This document shows, piece after piece, positions 1 through 8,556 of a stretch of 64,000 nucleotides of DNA (its first letter is position 1; each line of letters opens with the position of its first letter). The stretch covers positions 186,001 to 250,000 of the forward strand of contig NZ_JAIQDI010000002.1 in the NCBI RefSeq assembly GCF_020034665.1, written 5' to 3'. The position numbers and the translations under genes were made by a program. This DNA comes from Niabella beijingensis (GTDB taxonomy: Bacteria > Bacteroidota > Bacteroidia > Chitinophagales > Chitinophagaceae). The notes below the pieces were generated by a model. It was not told the DNA's origin. It saw only the letters and a program-made list of their open reading frames with translations, and made no database searches.

Positions 1-663
1 AAACTCTCCACCACAACCGGATATGATAGTACGATATTTCCGGCAGTTTCGGGAGCGGATATAATTATAACAAATTCAGCAAATACTGTTTTTCGTTTTA
101 TAGAAAGTCCTGGTACAGGAGAATACAGCTGCTTCGATTTCCGCCCGGTTATCGGGGAAACTTATACATTAAAAGTAGTTTTAAACGGGGAGATTTATAC
201 CGCAACCGAAACCTGTATAGGTGTGCCGGATATTGAAAATAATATTACGCAGAATAATAGCGGTGGATTTGGAGGTGACGAAGTGGAAATTACCTACTAT
301 TACCGGGATAATGGACGTGAGGAAAATCACTATCTGCATCGTATTCTATCGCCTGTATCAAGGTTTCCGGATTATAAAGCCGAAGATGATAAGAACAGTC
401 AGGGCAGCCTGTTGCAGGGGTTTTTTTCCGATAAAGAGCTGAAAGCCGGGGACATGATAAACATCCGACTCTATGGCATTTCCAGGAGCTATTATGATTA
501 TTTCAGAAAATTGTTAGCCGCCTCCGGGGCTGGTAACGGTCCCTTTCAAACAACACCAGGTTCGGTGAGAGGCAATATTATCAATCAGACCCATTTTGCC
601 AACTTCGCTTATGGATATTTCAGACTATCAGAAGTGGACGTAGTGAATTATACCATAAAGTAA
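1..663 (+). CDS. DUF4249-type protein, 3' part only
   Basis: Frame 1 is open from the first base of the window to the stop at 661-663, so this is the last 220 codons of a gene that begins upstream. Visible features are a beta-rich segment (TYTLKVVLNG), a Gly/Asn-rich linker, and a C-terminal block containing SVRGNIINQ and YGYFRLSEVD. This matches the C-terminal half of the DUF4249 family as I know it. Those Bacteroidota proteins are usually lipoproteins encoded next to a TonB-dependent receptor, and their role is not established. The signal peptide and lipobox would lie outside the window. GTG at 223 could be mistaken for a start, but the frame is coding-like well upstream of it. Confidence is good for coding and moderate for the family. 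Confidence 0.75.
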   Translation, partial: KLSTTTGYDSTIFPAVSGADIIITNSANTVFRFIESPGTGEYSCFDFRPVIGETYTLKVVLNGEIYTATETCIGVPDIENNITQNNSGGFGGDEVEITYYYRDNGREENHYLHRILSPVSRFPDYKAEDDKNSQGSLLQGFFSDKELKAGDMINIRLYGISRSYYDYFRKLLAASGAGNGPFQTTPGSVRGNIINQTHFANFAYGYFRLSEVDVVNYTIK

Positions 664-1549
664 TTAATTGAAGGCGCAGCCATTGCATGTATCAGCCTCC
701 GTCAAAACGGAGCGGTTATGGGTTTCATTAAAAAGCCGCAACTGGAAAGCTGCGGCGGAACGATTGACCCGAGTCGATGCTCAGGGTTGTGCAATTTGAA
801 TGAATAAATGTAACAGCAATACCGTTACAAGATGTTAATCAAATGCGCACATTAATTGTGGATTTTATTAAAAATGTTGTAATTAGAACGCTGCGGCCAT
901 TAAAATCCATCCTGATTGTCACGTTTGAAGAAAGATCAGGTGCTTTCTGAAATTAAAGCTACAGTTTTAAAATGTTAATGATTCATTTTAGGATGAATAA
1001 TATAGTTGAAACACTGCTAAAAATGAGCATCCAAAATAAGACCATGAAACAACCCATTGCAATCTATCCGTACGCTATTGTAAATCTGTTATTCTGATTA
1101 TTGTGAGCAGTCTGAGACCCGTACGATGTAAAGAAATGTTTAGAAATTATGCCCCCATTGCTCTTTAATGGCAAGGCACAGCACTCAGGGATCGTGAAAG
1201 TAACCCCGGAGTAAGCGTTCATACGGCTGTATGAATATTGTTTTATAATGTCCTGTTATGCAGAAGCGGCTTTGGCATAACAGCAGGAACTTTTGATACC
1301 GTCGCATCTTCTTTTCTGTTTAAAAAGAAGGTGCAACCGGTTTGCCGGTTATGCTGCTGCCGGTTTTAAAAAGACCTTCAGTCATGATCTGTGGAAACGA
1401 TTGCACCCGTATCGCTGCAGGTTTGCATCAAATCTTATATTATATTTGAGAGAACGGTCCGTATCCGGGAATATAAATACCCGGAAAGGGCGCGGATCTG
1501 CCATGGAGCGGATGATTACCGGGTCTATTGTTTGTTAAACCAGCTATAT
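664..1549. other. Long gene-free stretch before locus A
   Basis: I see no convincing gene in these 886 bases; the short ORFs have no recognisable protein character. There are three small inverted repeats: GCCGCA/TGCGGC around 733-754, TGTAAC/GTTACA around 810-830, and TGTTATGC/GCATAACA at 1254-1261 and 1275-1282 with a 13-nt loop. None is followed by a proper T-tract. The region must hold the promoter of the sigma-factor gene at 1550, but I could not identify it. Confidence 0.5.
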
Positions 1550-2095
1550 ATGTCGCAGCAGCAGGACATTTTATTGGTAACGCGATTAAAAAGCAACGAC
1601 ATTGCTGCGTTCGATGAATTGTACCTGAAGTATTTTAAACTGCTGTGTGCAAATGCTTTTCTGTTCCTGAAAAATGAGAATGAAGCTAAAGACCTGGTGC
1701 AGACCCTGTTCCTGGATATATGGGAAAAAAAACTGTACGAGCATTTTCATAAAGATGTAAAAGGCTACCTGTTTCTGGCAGTCAAGAACCGCTGTCTTAA
1801 TTTTATAAAAAGCCAGAAAGTAAAAGGTGCAAGAGCAGCATCGTTCAACCGGTTTTATCATGAACAGTCCGGTGAGCCGGAACCCGGCAATGATCCGGCC
1901 GATCATCAGGAACAGCTGCGCATGTTGCTGTCGGATATGAAGGGTCAGAAAAAGGCCGCCCTGAATATGGTCTATTTTAAAGAGAAAAAATACAGCGAAG
2001 CAGCCCGGGAAATGGGCATTGGTGTTAATTCATTGAAAACCCACCTGAAAAGCGCGCTGAAAACATTAAGACTGGGCATGGCAAACAAAAAATAA
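1550..2095 (+). CDS. ECF RNA polymerase sigma factor (locus A)
   Basis: A 181-residue sigma-70 family protein of the extracytoplasmic-function group. Region 2 spans about residues 20-65 (FDELYLKYFKLL, then EAKDLVQTLFLDIWEK) and binds core polymerase and the -10 element. Region 4 is C-terminal (YSEAAREMGIGVNSLKTHL) and is the -35-binding helix-turn-helix. The frame is open upstream to 1391, but ATG 1550 gives the usual family length and N-terminus (MSQQQDILL). An anti-sigma factor gene follows 36 bp later, then a SusC with an STN signalling domain. This is the classic FecI/FecR/FecA-like trans-envelope circuit of Bacteroidota PULs: substrate binding at the outer membrane would release this sigma factor. 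Its likely targets carry the two-block motif at 2096, 3342 and 5012. Confidence 0.93.
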   Translation: MSQQQDILLVTRLKSNDIAAFDELYLKYFKLLCANAFLFLKNENEAKDLVQTLFLDIWEKKLYEHFHKDVKGYLFLAVKNRCLNFIKSQKVKGARAASFNRFYHEQSGEPEPGNDPADHQEQLRMLLSDMKGQKKAALNMVYFKEKKYSEAAREMGIGVNSLKTHLKSALKTLRLGMANKK

Positions 2096-2126
2096 TTAAC
2101 CCGTTTTTGAGGATTTGTTGTAGTTA
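2096..2126 (+). promoter_or_regulatory. Candidate ECF-sigma promoter, site 1
   Basis: The block TTAACCCGTTTT is followed, 18 bases from ACCCG start to GTTGTAG start, by GTTGTAGTTA. The same two blocks with the same spacing occur at 5012-5042 before susC, and a close variant occurs at 3342-3368. It lies in the 36-bp gap between the sigma and anti-sigma genes. The second block ends only 5 bp before the fecR ATG, so a transcript from here would be nearly leaderless. Confidence 0.45.
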
Positions 2127-2131
2127 ATATA

Positions 2132-3274
2132 ATGACCATTGATCACGATAAAATAGTTGTCCTTTACCTGGAAAGTCTGACAGGAACGATCAGCCCGGAG
2201 GATGCTGCGCTGCTGAGCAGGGAGCTGGCATCAGGGGGACCGGTAAAAAAATTATGGGAACAACTGGAGCGGGAGGGAAACACGCCGGAGATGCAGCATT
2301 TTCTCAGGAACCTGGAGCCGGAGACCGAGCTTCACCAGCTGAAAAAACGATTGCAGTTGCCTTCCGGAGGCAGTACCCGGCTGCGCCGTATGGCAGGCTG
2401 GGGTGCCGCAGCTGCGGCAATTGTTGCTGTAAGCATTGCCGCCTTTTTTCTGTTGCAGCAGAAAAAGATCACCGATTCGCAGGCCATCGCATCAGTGATT
2501 CGTGAAAAAAAAGATGCCGTCCGTCTAAAACTGGCTTCAGGCACATCCGTTGATCTGGACCAGACTGCAGACCAGTTAACGTTGGGCAATACGGTACTGA
2601 ATCTTGGCGGGGACAGTCTGAATTTCAATTCTACGGATACCGCCACCAATCAGCTTACGATACCCCGGGGAGGCAGTTACACCCTGACCTTATCGGACGG
2701 CACCGTGGTAATGCTTAATGCCGACTCGAAACTCCGGTTTCCCTTCCGGTTTGGCGGTACTACCAGGGATGTATACCTCGAGGGGGAAGCTTACTTTAAG
2801 GTGTTCAAAGACAAGGCGCATCCTTTTATTGTACATACCCCGCTTACAACGGTTGAGGTGGTGGGTACGCAGTTTAATGTTAACACGTATAAACAAGGCA
2901 CTGTATCCACCGCACTGGTGGAGGGAAAGGTGCTGACCGGAATACCGGGCGGAGCGGCACAACCCTTACAGCCGGGACATGTGGCGGTTTATAATACCAC
3001 AAAGGGATTTGCTGTGGAAGAAGCGGATATGGATGATATTGTGGCCTGGGTGAAAGGGGTTTATTATTTTCATGATCTGCCGCTTCGGGAGCTCGTTGCG
3101 CTTATGTCGCGTTGTTATGGGGTCTCCGTTTCAATCGACCAGCAGACACTACCCGGCCGCTCGGTATCCGGTGTGATGGACCGGAACAACCTGCCCGAAC
3201 TGCTGGAAGACCTGAAAACAACGATTGGAATAAAATATTATTATTCAGGCGCTACATTGCATATCTACCGGTAA
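2132..3274 (+). CDS. FecR-family anti-sigma factor (locus A)
   Basis: A 380-residue inner-membrane anti-sigma factor. The N-terminal ~85 residues are cytoplasmic and would hold the sigma factor encoded just upstream. One membrane helix follows at about residues 88-108 (GAAAAAIVAVSIAAFFLL). The periplasmic part contains the FecR domain (PRGGSYTLTLSDG, YLEGEAYFKV, HPFIVHT, VVGTQFNV). The C-terminal ~70 residues form a DUF4974/STN-like module (FHDLPLRELVALMSRCYGV). In this family the periplasmic region senses the STN domain of the cognate TonB-dependent transporter, here most likely the SusC at 5093. The start at ATG 2132 is the only good one. Length and domain order are ordinary for the family. 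Confidence 0.93.
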   Translation: MTIDHDKIVVLYLESLTGTISPEDAALLSRELASGGPVKKLWEQLEREGNTPEMQHFLRNLEPETELHQLKKRLQLPSGGSTRLRRMAGWGAAAAAIVAVSIAAFFLLQQKKITDSQAIASVIREKKDAVRLKLASGTSVDLDQTADQLTLGNTVLNLGGDSLNFNSTDTATNQLTIPRGGSYTLTLSDGTVVMLNADSKLRFPFRFGGTTRDVYLEGEAYFKVFKDKAHPFIVHTPLTTVEVVGTQFNVNTYKQGTVSTALVEGKVLTGIPGGAAQPLQPGHVAVYNTTKGFAVEEADMDDIVAWVKGVYYFHDLPLRELVALMSRCYGVSVSIDQQTLPGRSVSGVMDRNNLPELLEDLKTTIGIKYYYSGATLHIYR

Positions 3275-3341
3275 TGGCTTTCCGGGATTGCTTCCGGAAG
3301 GCGATGGCATCCGACAAACTTTCTCATTTTTTTCAGGGGGA

Positions 3342-3368
3342 TTCACCCTTTTTTTCAAAAAGTTGTTG
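3342..3368 (+). promoter_or_regulatory. Candidate ECF-sigma promoter, site 2
   Basis: TTCACCCTTTTTTT is followed by GTTGTTG. The distance from ACCC start to GTTGTTG start is 17, against 18 in sites 1 and 3. It lies 50 bp upstream of the beta-helix lipoprotein start at 3419, between fecR and that gene. It is the weakest of the three sites because the second block reads GTTGTTG rather than GTTGTAG. Confidence 0.35.
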
Positions 3369-3418
3369 CATCCAGGGAAGCATCGCTTCCTTATTTGATT
3401 GCTATAAAACAATGGTCA

Positions 3419-4969
3419 ATGAAAAAGAAACAATGGTTGTCCTGCCTGTTGCTGCTTGCCTTTCTGGGTGCCTGCGGCAAATCCTCCCTCCCCGGTATAC
3501 CTTCTGATGCCGGTGCTCCGGATCACACGTACTATGTGGCTACAGATGGTAATGATGCGGCCGACGGGCGTATAAGCACACCCTGGAAAAGTATCAACAA
3601 TGCGCTGGCAAAGGCCGCGGCGGGGGATGTTATCCTGGTAAGAGGGGGTGTTTATAATGAAAAGGTCCGCTTTACACGATCGGGGATCCCGGGAAAGGAG
3701 GTGGTATTAAAAGCCTACACCGGCGAACGGCCTGTTATTGATGGCAGCATGATCGGCATCAATGGCTGGGAGGCCCTGGTGACCCTCCGGGATGTGCAAT
3801 ATATTACGATTGACGGTTTTGACATCCGCAACCTGACAACATCGGTAAAAGGGGCCGATCCGCAGGGAATTGCAGTCAATGGCAATACAAAACACATAAC
3901 CATCCGCAACTGCAACATATATAATATAAAAAATACGGCCACACTGGAGAACTGGCGCAGCGGTCATGCCATCCTGGTAGTGGGGAACGGAACAGAGGCC
4001 ATTACCGGTATTGAGATCACCGGCTGCACGGTGCACGATACCCAAACCGGCACCAGTGAAAACATTACACTGGCGGGTAATGTGGATGGCTTTAAAATAA
4101 CGCATAACAGGATCTACAAAACAGAAAATATCGGGATCATCATTGCAGACGGAGGCGGTTTAAATCCGGGTGGGGATCCCGCTACCAATTTTGCACGTAA
4201 TGGGGTGGTAAGTGATAATGAACTGTATCGGGTAAGTATGGCCAACAGCACCGATGTGTGGGGCCTGAATAATTACGGCGCAATTGCCATCTATGTATGC
4301 GGTGGCGCCAACACCATTGTGGAACGGAATAAGGTATACGATTGCGACCGGGGCATCGGGCTTGTAAGTGAGAACAATGCCTATCCTACCAGGAACGTGA
4401 TCGTCCGGAATAATTTTGTGTATAATAACTGGCGTACGGGTATCTACATGGGAGATTATCTTAACTATACCACAGCCGGCACTTATGATTGTTACGTGGT
4501 CAACAATACCCTCTATCAGAATAATAAGACCACCGGCGCTTTTGGCGAGATCGAGGGTGAGATCCGGCTGACCGAACGTTGTTTCAATAATGTGATCCGG
4601 AATAATATTATCTACGCCCGTCCGGAAGATGTGTTCATTCATAAATACACGGATACGGGTGCGGATAATGTTATCGATGATAATCTGTACTATACCACCG
4701 GCACACCCCGCTGGATCTGGAACAGTACCAACGGAACACCGGTAAATGACCTGGAAGCCTGGCGGATGGTCAGTGGCGGTGATGTAAGGTCCACCTCCGG
4801 GCAGGATCCGTTGCTGGTGAGTTTAACCACGCCGGACCTGCACCTGCAAGCCGGTTCACCTGCACGGAATACCGGCCTGGTGATCAGCGCTGCTATCAAT
4901 GGAACCACGGATATTGATGGTAAACCCCGCATTGTAGATAACCGCATCAGCAAGGGCGCGCAACAGTAG
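3419..4969 (+). CDS. Right-handed beta-helix lipoprotein (DUF1565/PbH1-type)
   Basis: A 516-residue lipoprotein. ATG 3419 gives a clean type II signal, MKKKQWLSCLLLLAFLGAC, with the lipidated cysteine at residue 19. The frame extends back to 3395 but the extra residues spoil the signal. The mature N-terminus (YYVATDGNDAADG, then STPWKSINNALAKAAAGDVILVRGGVY) is the first turn typical of secreted DUF1565/pectate-lyase-like beta-helices. It is followed by many Asn-rich coils (ITGCTVHDT, VVSDNELYRV, VIVRNNFVYNN, VVNNTLYQNN). This fold is used by polysaccharide lyases, some glycosidases and binding proteins. I cannot assign a family or see a certain catalytic Lys/Arg pair. It sits between fecR and susC and is the only candidate enzyme of locus A, so it may define the locus's substrate. 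Confidence 0.85.
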   Translation: MKKKQWLSCLLLLAFLGACGKSSLPGIPSDAGAPDHTYYVATDGNDAADGRISTPWKSINNALAKAAAGDVILVRGGVYNEKVRFTRSGIPGKEVVLKAYTGERPVIDGSMIGINGWEALVTLRDVQYITIDGFDIRNLTTSVKGADPQGIAVNGNTKHITIRNCNIYNIKNTATLENWRSGHAILVVGNGTEAITGIEITGCTVHDTQTGTSENITLAGNVDGFKITHNRIYKTENIGIIIADGGGLNPGGDPATNFARNGVVSDNELYRVSMANSTDVWGLNNYGAIAIYVCGGANTIVERNKVYDCDRGIGLVSENNAYPTRNVIVRNNFVYNNWRTGIYMGDYLNYTTAGTYDCYVVNNTLYQNNKTTGAFGEIEGEIRLTERCFNNVIRNNIIYARPEDVFIHKYTDTGADNVIDDNLYYTTGTPRWIWNSTNGTPVNDLEAWRMVSGGDVRSTSGQDPLLVSLTTPDLHLQAGSPARNTGLVISAAINGTTDIDGKPRIVDNRISKGAQQ

Positions 4970-5011
4970 CGTAAGCTGTTTTGAAAAAAAGAATAAATTT
5001 TTGTAATTTTT

Positions 5012-5042
5012 TTCACCCGCTTTCATGCGCAGGTTGTAGCTA
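5012..5042 (+). promoter_or_regulatory. Candidate ECF-sigma promoter, site 3 (susC)
   Basis: TTCACCCGCTTTC and GTTGTAGCTA are separated exactly as in site 1 at 2096-2126. About 20 of 31 aligned bases are identical, concentrated in the two blocks. The second block ends 50 bp before the susC ATG at 5093, which is a normal leader length. Confidence 0.5.
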
Positions 5043-5092
5043 AAACAGGGAACGCTTGTCATCCTCTTTCTTAAATCGAGATAAACTATTTT

Positions 5093-8000
5093 ATGGGTAA
5101 AAAATGTATTAGAGATTGCTCCGGCAGGAAAGCCGTGCTGCGGCTGTTATTGTGCTGCTGTTGCTTTTTTTTCCTGATGAACAGCAGTATGGCACAGCAA
5201 TATCCGTTGCAAAAGACGGTTACCATACGCCAGCAGAACGGATCGCTGTATCAGGCTTTTCAGACAATAAAAAAGCAAACGGGCCTGGTTTTCTTTTACA
5301 GCAACCAGGTGTTGAATGACAAGGAAAAAATAAGCCTGAATTTTCAGAATGCCCGCCTGGAGGAGGTGCTGGACTACCTGTTCCGCGACCGTGATGTCTC
5401 TTACCAGGTAAAAGGACAAAAGATCCTGCTGAATGAAAAAAAGAGGGCGCCGGTAAAAATGACTGAAAAACCGGTAAGGGTAATAGAAAGGGACAATGAC
5501 AGTGCCCAGGTAAAGGGAACGGTGATGGATGCGGAAGGGGTGCCCATGGCAGGAGCTTCTGTAACTCCAAGAGGCGAACCGAACAGGGGCGTGATAACCA
5601 ATGATATGGGAATCTTCACCATCGGTGCAAAGCCGGGCGATATACTGGATATATCGATGGTGGGCATGATGCCTCAGGAAGCAGTTGTTCCGAACAGAGG
5701 CGCACTGAAGATCACACTTGCTGCAAAAACGGATGCAATGAAAGATGTGGTGGTAGTGGGCTACGGAAAGCAATCAAAGATCACGGTCACGGGTGCGGTT
5801 TCTTCTGTAAACATGACAGACATGCGCACTCCGGTTCCCAATCTCAGCAATGCGCTGGCCGGTAAGGTTTCCGGTATCATCTCTGTTCAGTCGAGTGGCG
5901 AACCCGGCTACGATAACTCCACTTTTACCATCCGGGGTATCGGGAGCTTTACCGGTAATAATTCTCCGCTCATTATTGTGGACGGAGTACAGCGGGACGA
6001 TGTGAACAGCACCTTCGGTGGTGCCTTTAATAATATCGATCCCGAAGATGTGGCCAGCATCACATTATTGAAAGATGCTTCTTCCACCGCCATGTATGGA
6101 GCCAAGGGGGCAAATGGTGTGCTGATCATCACTACAAAAAGAGGGGTTGCCGGCCGGCCCAGGATCTCGCTGAAGGCGGAAACCGGCCTTACGGGATTTA
6201 CCAAAACACCGGAAATGCTGGACGGTGTCAGCTATATGGAATTGTTTAATGAGGCCCGGAGGAATATGGGACAGGAAGCATTTTACTCTCAGGAGCGGAT
6301 CGATAAGACGGCCAGCGGACTGGATCCTTATATTTACCCCAATGTAAACTGGATCGATGCGGTATATAAGAAATACGCCTCCCTTACCAATGTGAACCTG
6401 AATGTATCCGGAGGCGGAGAGGCGGTACGTTATTTTTTGTCCGGCTCTTTTTATAACCAGGTAGGACCTTACAAGGTGGAAAAATTAAATGATTTTAATC
6501 CCAATCTGTCCTTTAAACGTTATGACTTTCGTACCAACCTGGATGTGAATCTTACATCCTCCACGTTATTGCAGATGAACCTGGCCGCAATGCTGGTAAA
6601 CGCCCGTTATCCGGGCATTTCAGCCGGCCGGCTCTGGTACCAGAGTTATGCTACCACCCCGGTGGGTTATCCGGCACGTTACCCGGATGGCAAATGGGCA
6701 GGACCTACCAACAACGGAGGCGCCAACCCGTTGAATGAGGTACAGAACAGAGGGTATACTGCAGAATTCAGGCCTTCTGTGCAATCGGTTTTCACGTTAA
6801 CACAAAAGCTGGATGCCATTACAAAAGGCCTTTCGGCTTATGGCCGTTTTTCCTTCGACAGCTATGGCGAGTTTGACAACAACCGCAATGGGATCAATGA
6901 CCTGTATTATGCAACCGGCAGGGATGAGAATGGAGACCTTATCTATACCCAGTCCCGTTTCGGACAGCAGTTCCTGGGCTATTCACAAAGCTCTATGGGA
7001 GAACGGACGATGTACCTGGAGGCTAACCTGAACTATGACCGGGCCTTTGGTGCGCATCGTTTTGGTGGTATGATCTTATATAATATGCGCAACCGTCTGG
7101 TAAGTACGGCCGGGGATGTGATCGGCTCTATTCCTTACCGGAACCAGAGCCTGGCAGGGCGTGTCAATTATGGATATCTTGATAAATATCTTTTGGAAGT
7201 GAATGCCGGTTATACCGGGTCTGAGAATTTTGAACAGGGCCGGAAATTCGGTTTCTTTCCATCCGTCTCGGGGGGATGGGTGGTGTCAAAAGAAAAATTC
7301 TTTGAAGGATTGGGTAATACCTTCTCTCTTTTAAAATTGAGAGGCTCTTATGGCGTTGTAGGGAACGACAATATTTTCACCGGGTCACGTTTCCCTTATC
7401 TCACACAGATGGGAGGCGGGGGCAGCGCCGGCTTCGGTTTGAACGGCGGTGCTTTTAGCGGCATCACAGAGAATATTATCGGTATCGAAAACCTTACCTG
7501 GGAGCGTTCCTATAAAACCAATGTAGGTATCGAGATCGGCCTGTTCAACAAACTGAACATCATCGCCGATTATTTTGTCGACAACCGGAAAGATATCCTC
7601 GTGGAGCGGAAGACGGTCTCCTCCATTGCGGGTTATAGCGGGGCCCGGATCTTTGCCAACCTGGGGGAAGGCCGTAACAGCGGTATTGACGGCAATGTTG
7701 AATACAACGATCAGCTGGGTAAAGTCGGACTGCGGGTGTTCGGGAATTTTACCTATGCCGTCAATAAGATCCTGTTCCAGGATGAGCCGGCGCGGAAGTA
7801 CGCCTACCAAAGCGGTACCGGTCACTCGTTTGGTGAGTTCAGCGGCTGGATCTCCGACGGGTTATTTATCGATCAGAATGATATCAGCAGCCGCCCGGTA
7901 CAGCAGTTTGGGGTAGTGGCACCGGGGGATGTACGCTACCTGGATCTTAACGGGGATAAAGTAGTGGACGCCAATGACTGGACTTTTCTTGGAAAATCCT

Positions 8001-8530
8001 GGTTCCCGAAATGGTTGTATGGCGCAGGTTTTACGGTAAGCTATCACAATTTTGACCTGTCGGCACTTTTCCAGGGAATTGCCGATGTGGCGCTGATGGC
8101 GAACGGATCTGAAATTCGTGGCAATGGAGACGGGGTGGATGGTGTCGGTGTAATCCCTTTTTCCGGTCTGGGCCAGTATCCTAATAATACAATGAGCATT
8201 CTTAAAGACCGGTGGACAGCAGAGGATCCGAGACAGGATGCCTATTATCCCCGTCTGACCGTTGCAAGCCTGTCGGATAACAACTATCTCAACAGTTCCC
8301 GCTGGTTAAAGAACGGTGCGTACCTGCGGCTGAAGCAGGCCTCACTGGGGTATAATCTGACTGCTGAAAAATTGAAACGTTATGGCTTCAGCGCATTATA
8401 TTTCTACCTGTCAGGGCAAAACCTGCTTACCTTTTCCAGGTTCAAATTATGGGATCCGGAGCTGGGCTCCAATGGCGCAAAATACCCCATTACACGTATG
8501 GGTACGTTCGGGATCAGGGCCCAGTTTTAA
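5093..8530 (+). CDS. SusC/RagA-type TonB-dependent transporter with STN domain (locus A)
   Basis: A 1145-residue outer-membrane transporter. The signal peptide (residues 1-35) has an unusual run of four cysteines (LLLCCCCFFFL) before MAQ. An STN domain follows at about 41-112 (SLYQAFQTIKKQTGLVFFYS), which contacts the FecR anti-sigma factor in the periplasm. Next are a carboxypeptidase-regulatory-like beta domain at about 139-210, a TonB-box-like DVVVVGYGKQ, the plug (IRGIGSFTGNNSPLIIVDG; DASSTAMYGAKGANGVLIITT) and a long beta-barrel ending in phenylalanine (GTFGIRAQF). It imports oligosaccharides using TonB energy together with the SusD encoded 26 bp downstream. The STN domain plus the upstream sigma/FecR pair indicates substrate-dependent self-induction. 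The substrate is unknown. Confidence 0.96.
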   Translation: MGKKCIRDCSGRKAVLRLLLCCCCFFFLMNSSMAQQYPLQKTVTIRQQNGSLYQAFQTIKKQTGLVFFYSNQVLNDKEKISLNFQNARLEEVLDYLFRDRDVSYQVKGQKILLNEKKRAPVKMTEKPVRVIERDNDSAQVKGTVMDAEGVPMAGASVTPRGEPNRGVITNDMGIFTIGAKPGDILDISMVGMMPQEAVVPNRGALKITLAAKTDAMKDVVVVGYGKQSKITVTGAVSSVNMTDMRTPVPNLSNALAGKVSGIISVQSSGEPGYDNSTFTIRGIGSFTGNNSPLIIVDGVQRDDVNSTFGGAFNNIDPEDVASITLLKDASSTAMYGAKGANGVLIITTKRGVAGRPRISLKAETGLTGFTKTPEMLDGVSYMELFNEARRNMGQEAFYSQERIDKTASGLDPYIYPNVNWIDAVYKKYASLTNVNLNVSGGGEAVRYFLSGSFYNQVGPYKVEKLNDFNPNLSFKRYDFRTNLDVNLTSSTLLQMNLAAMLVNARYPGISAGRLWYQSYATTPVGYPARYPDGKWAGPTNNGGANPLNEVQNRGYTAEFRPSVQSVFTLTQKLDAITKGLSAYGRFSFDSYGEFDNNRNGINDLYYATGRDENGDLIYTQSRFGQQFLGYSQSSMGERTMYLEANLNYDRAFGAHRFGGMILYNMRNRLVSTAGDVIGSIPYRNQSLAGRVNYGYLDKYLLEVNAGYTGSENFEQGRKFGFFPSVSGGWVVSKEKFFEGLGNTFSLLKLRGSYGVVGNDNIFTGSRFPYLTQMGGGGSAGFGLNGGAFSGITENIIGIENLTWERSYKTNVGIEIGLFNKLNIIADYFVDNRKDILVERKTVSSIAGYSGARIFANLGEGRNSGIDGNVEYNDQLGKVGLRVFGNFTYAVNKILFQDEPARKYAYQSGTGHSFGEFSGWISDGLFIDQNDISSRPVQQFGVVAPGDVRYLDLNGDKVVDANDWTFLGKSWFPKWLYGAGFTVSYHNFDLSALFQGIADVALMANGSEIRGNGDGVDGVGVIPFSGLGQYPNNTMSILKDRWTAEDPRQDAYYPRLTVASLSDNNYLNSSRWLKNGAYLRLKQASLGYNLTAEKLKRYGFSALYFYLSGQNLLTFSRFKLWDPELGSNGAKYPITRMGTFGIRAQF

Positions 8531-8556
8531 ATCAATCACCGCAAATTCAATGTAAC

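Noticed and set aside
1293..1538. 81-codon plus-strand ORF upstream of the sigma factor
   Set aside because: No domain or signal; Arg-rich composition unlike neighbouring proteins, in a gene-free stretch.
1391..1549. N-terminal extension of the locus A sigma factor
   Set aside because: The extra 53 residues have no sigma-family similarity; ATG 1550 gives the standard length.
8449..8556. Upstream extension of susD into susC
   Set aside because: The extension would bury the lipobox signal peptide; ATG 8557 begins a proper signal.
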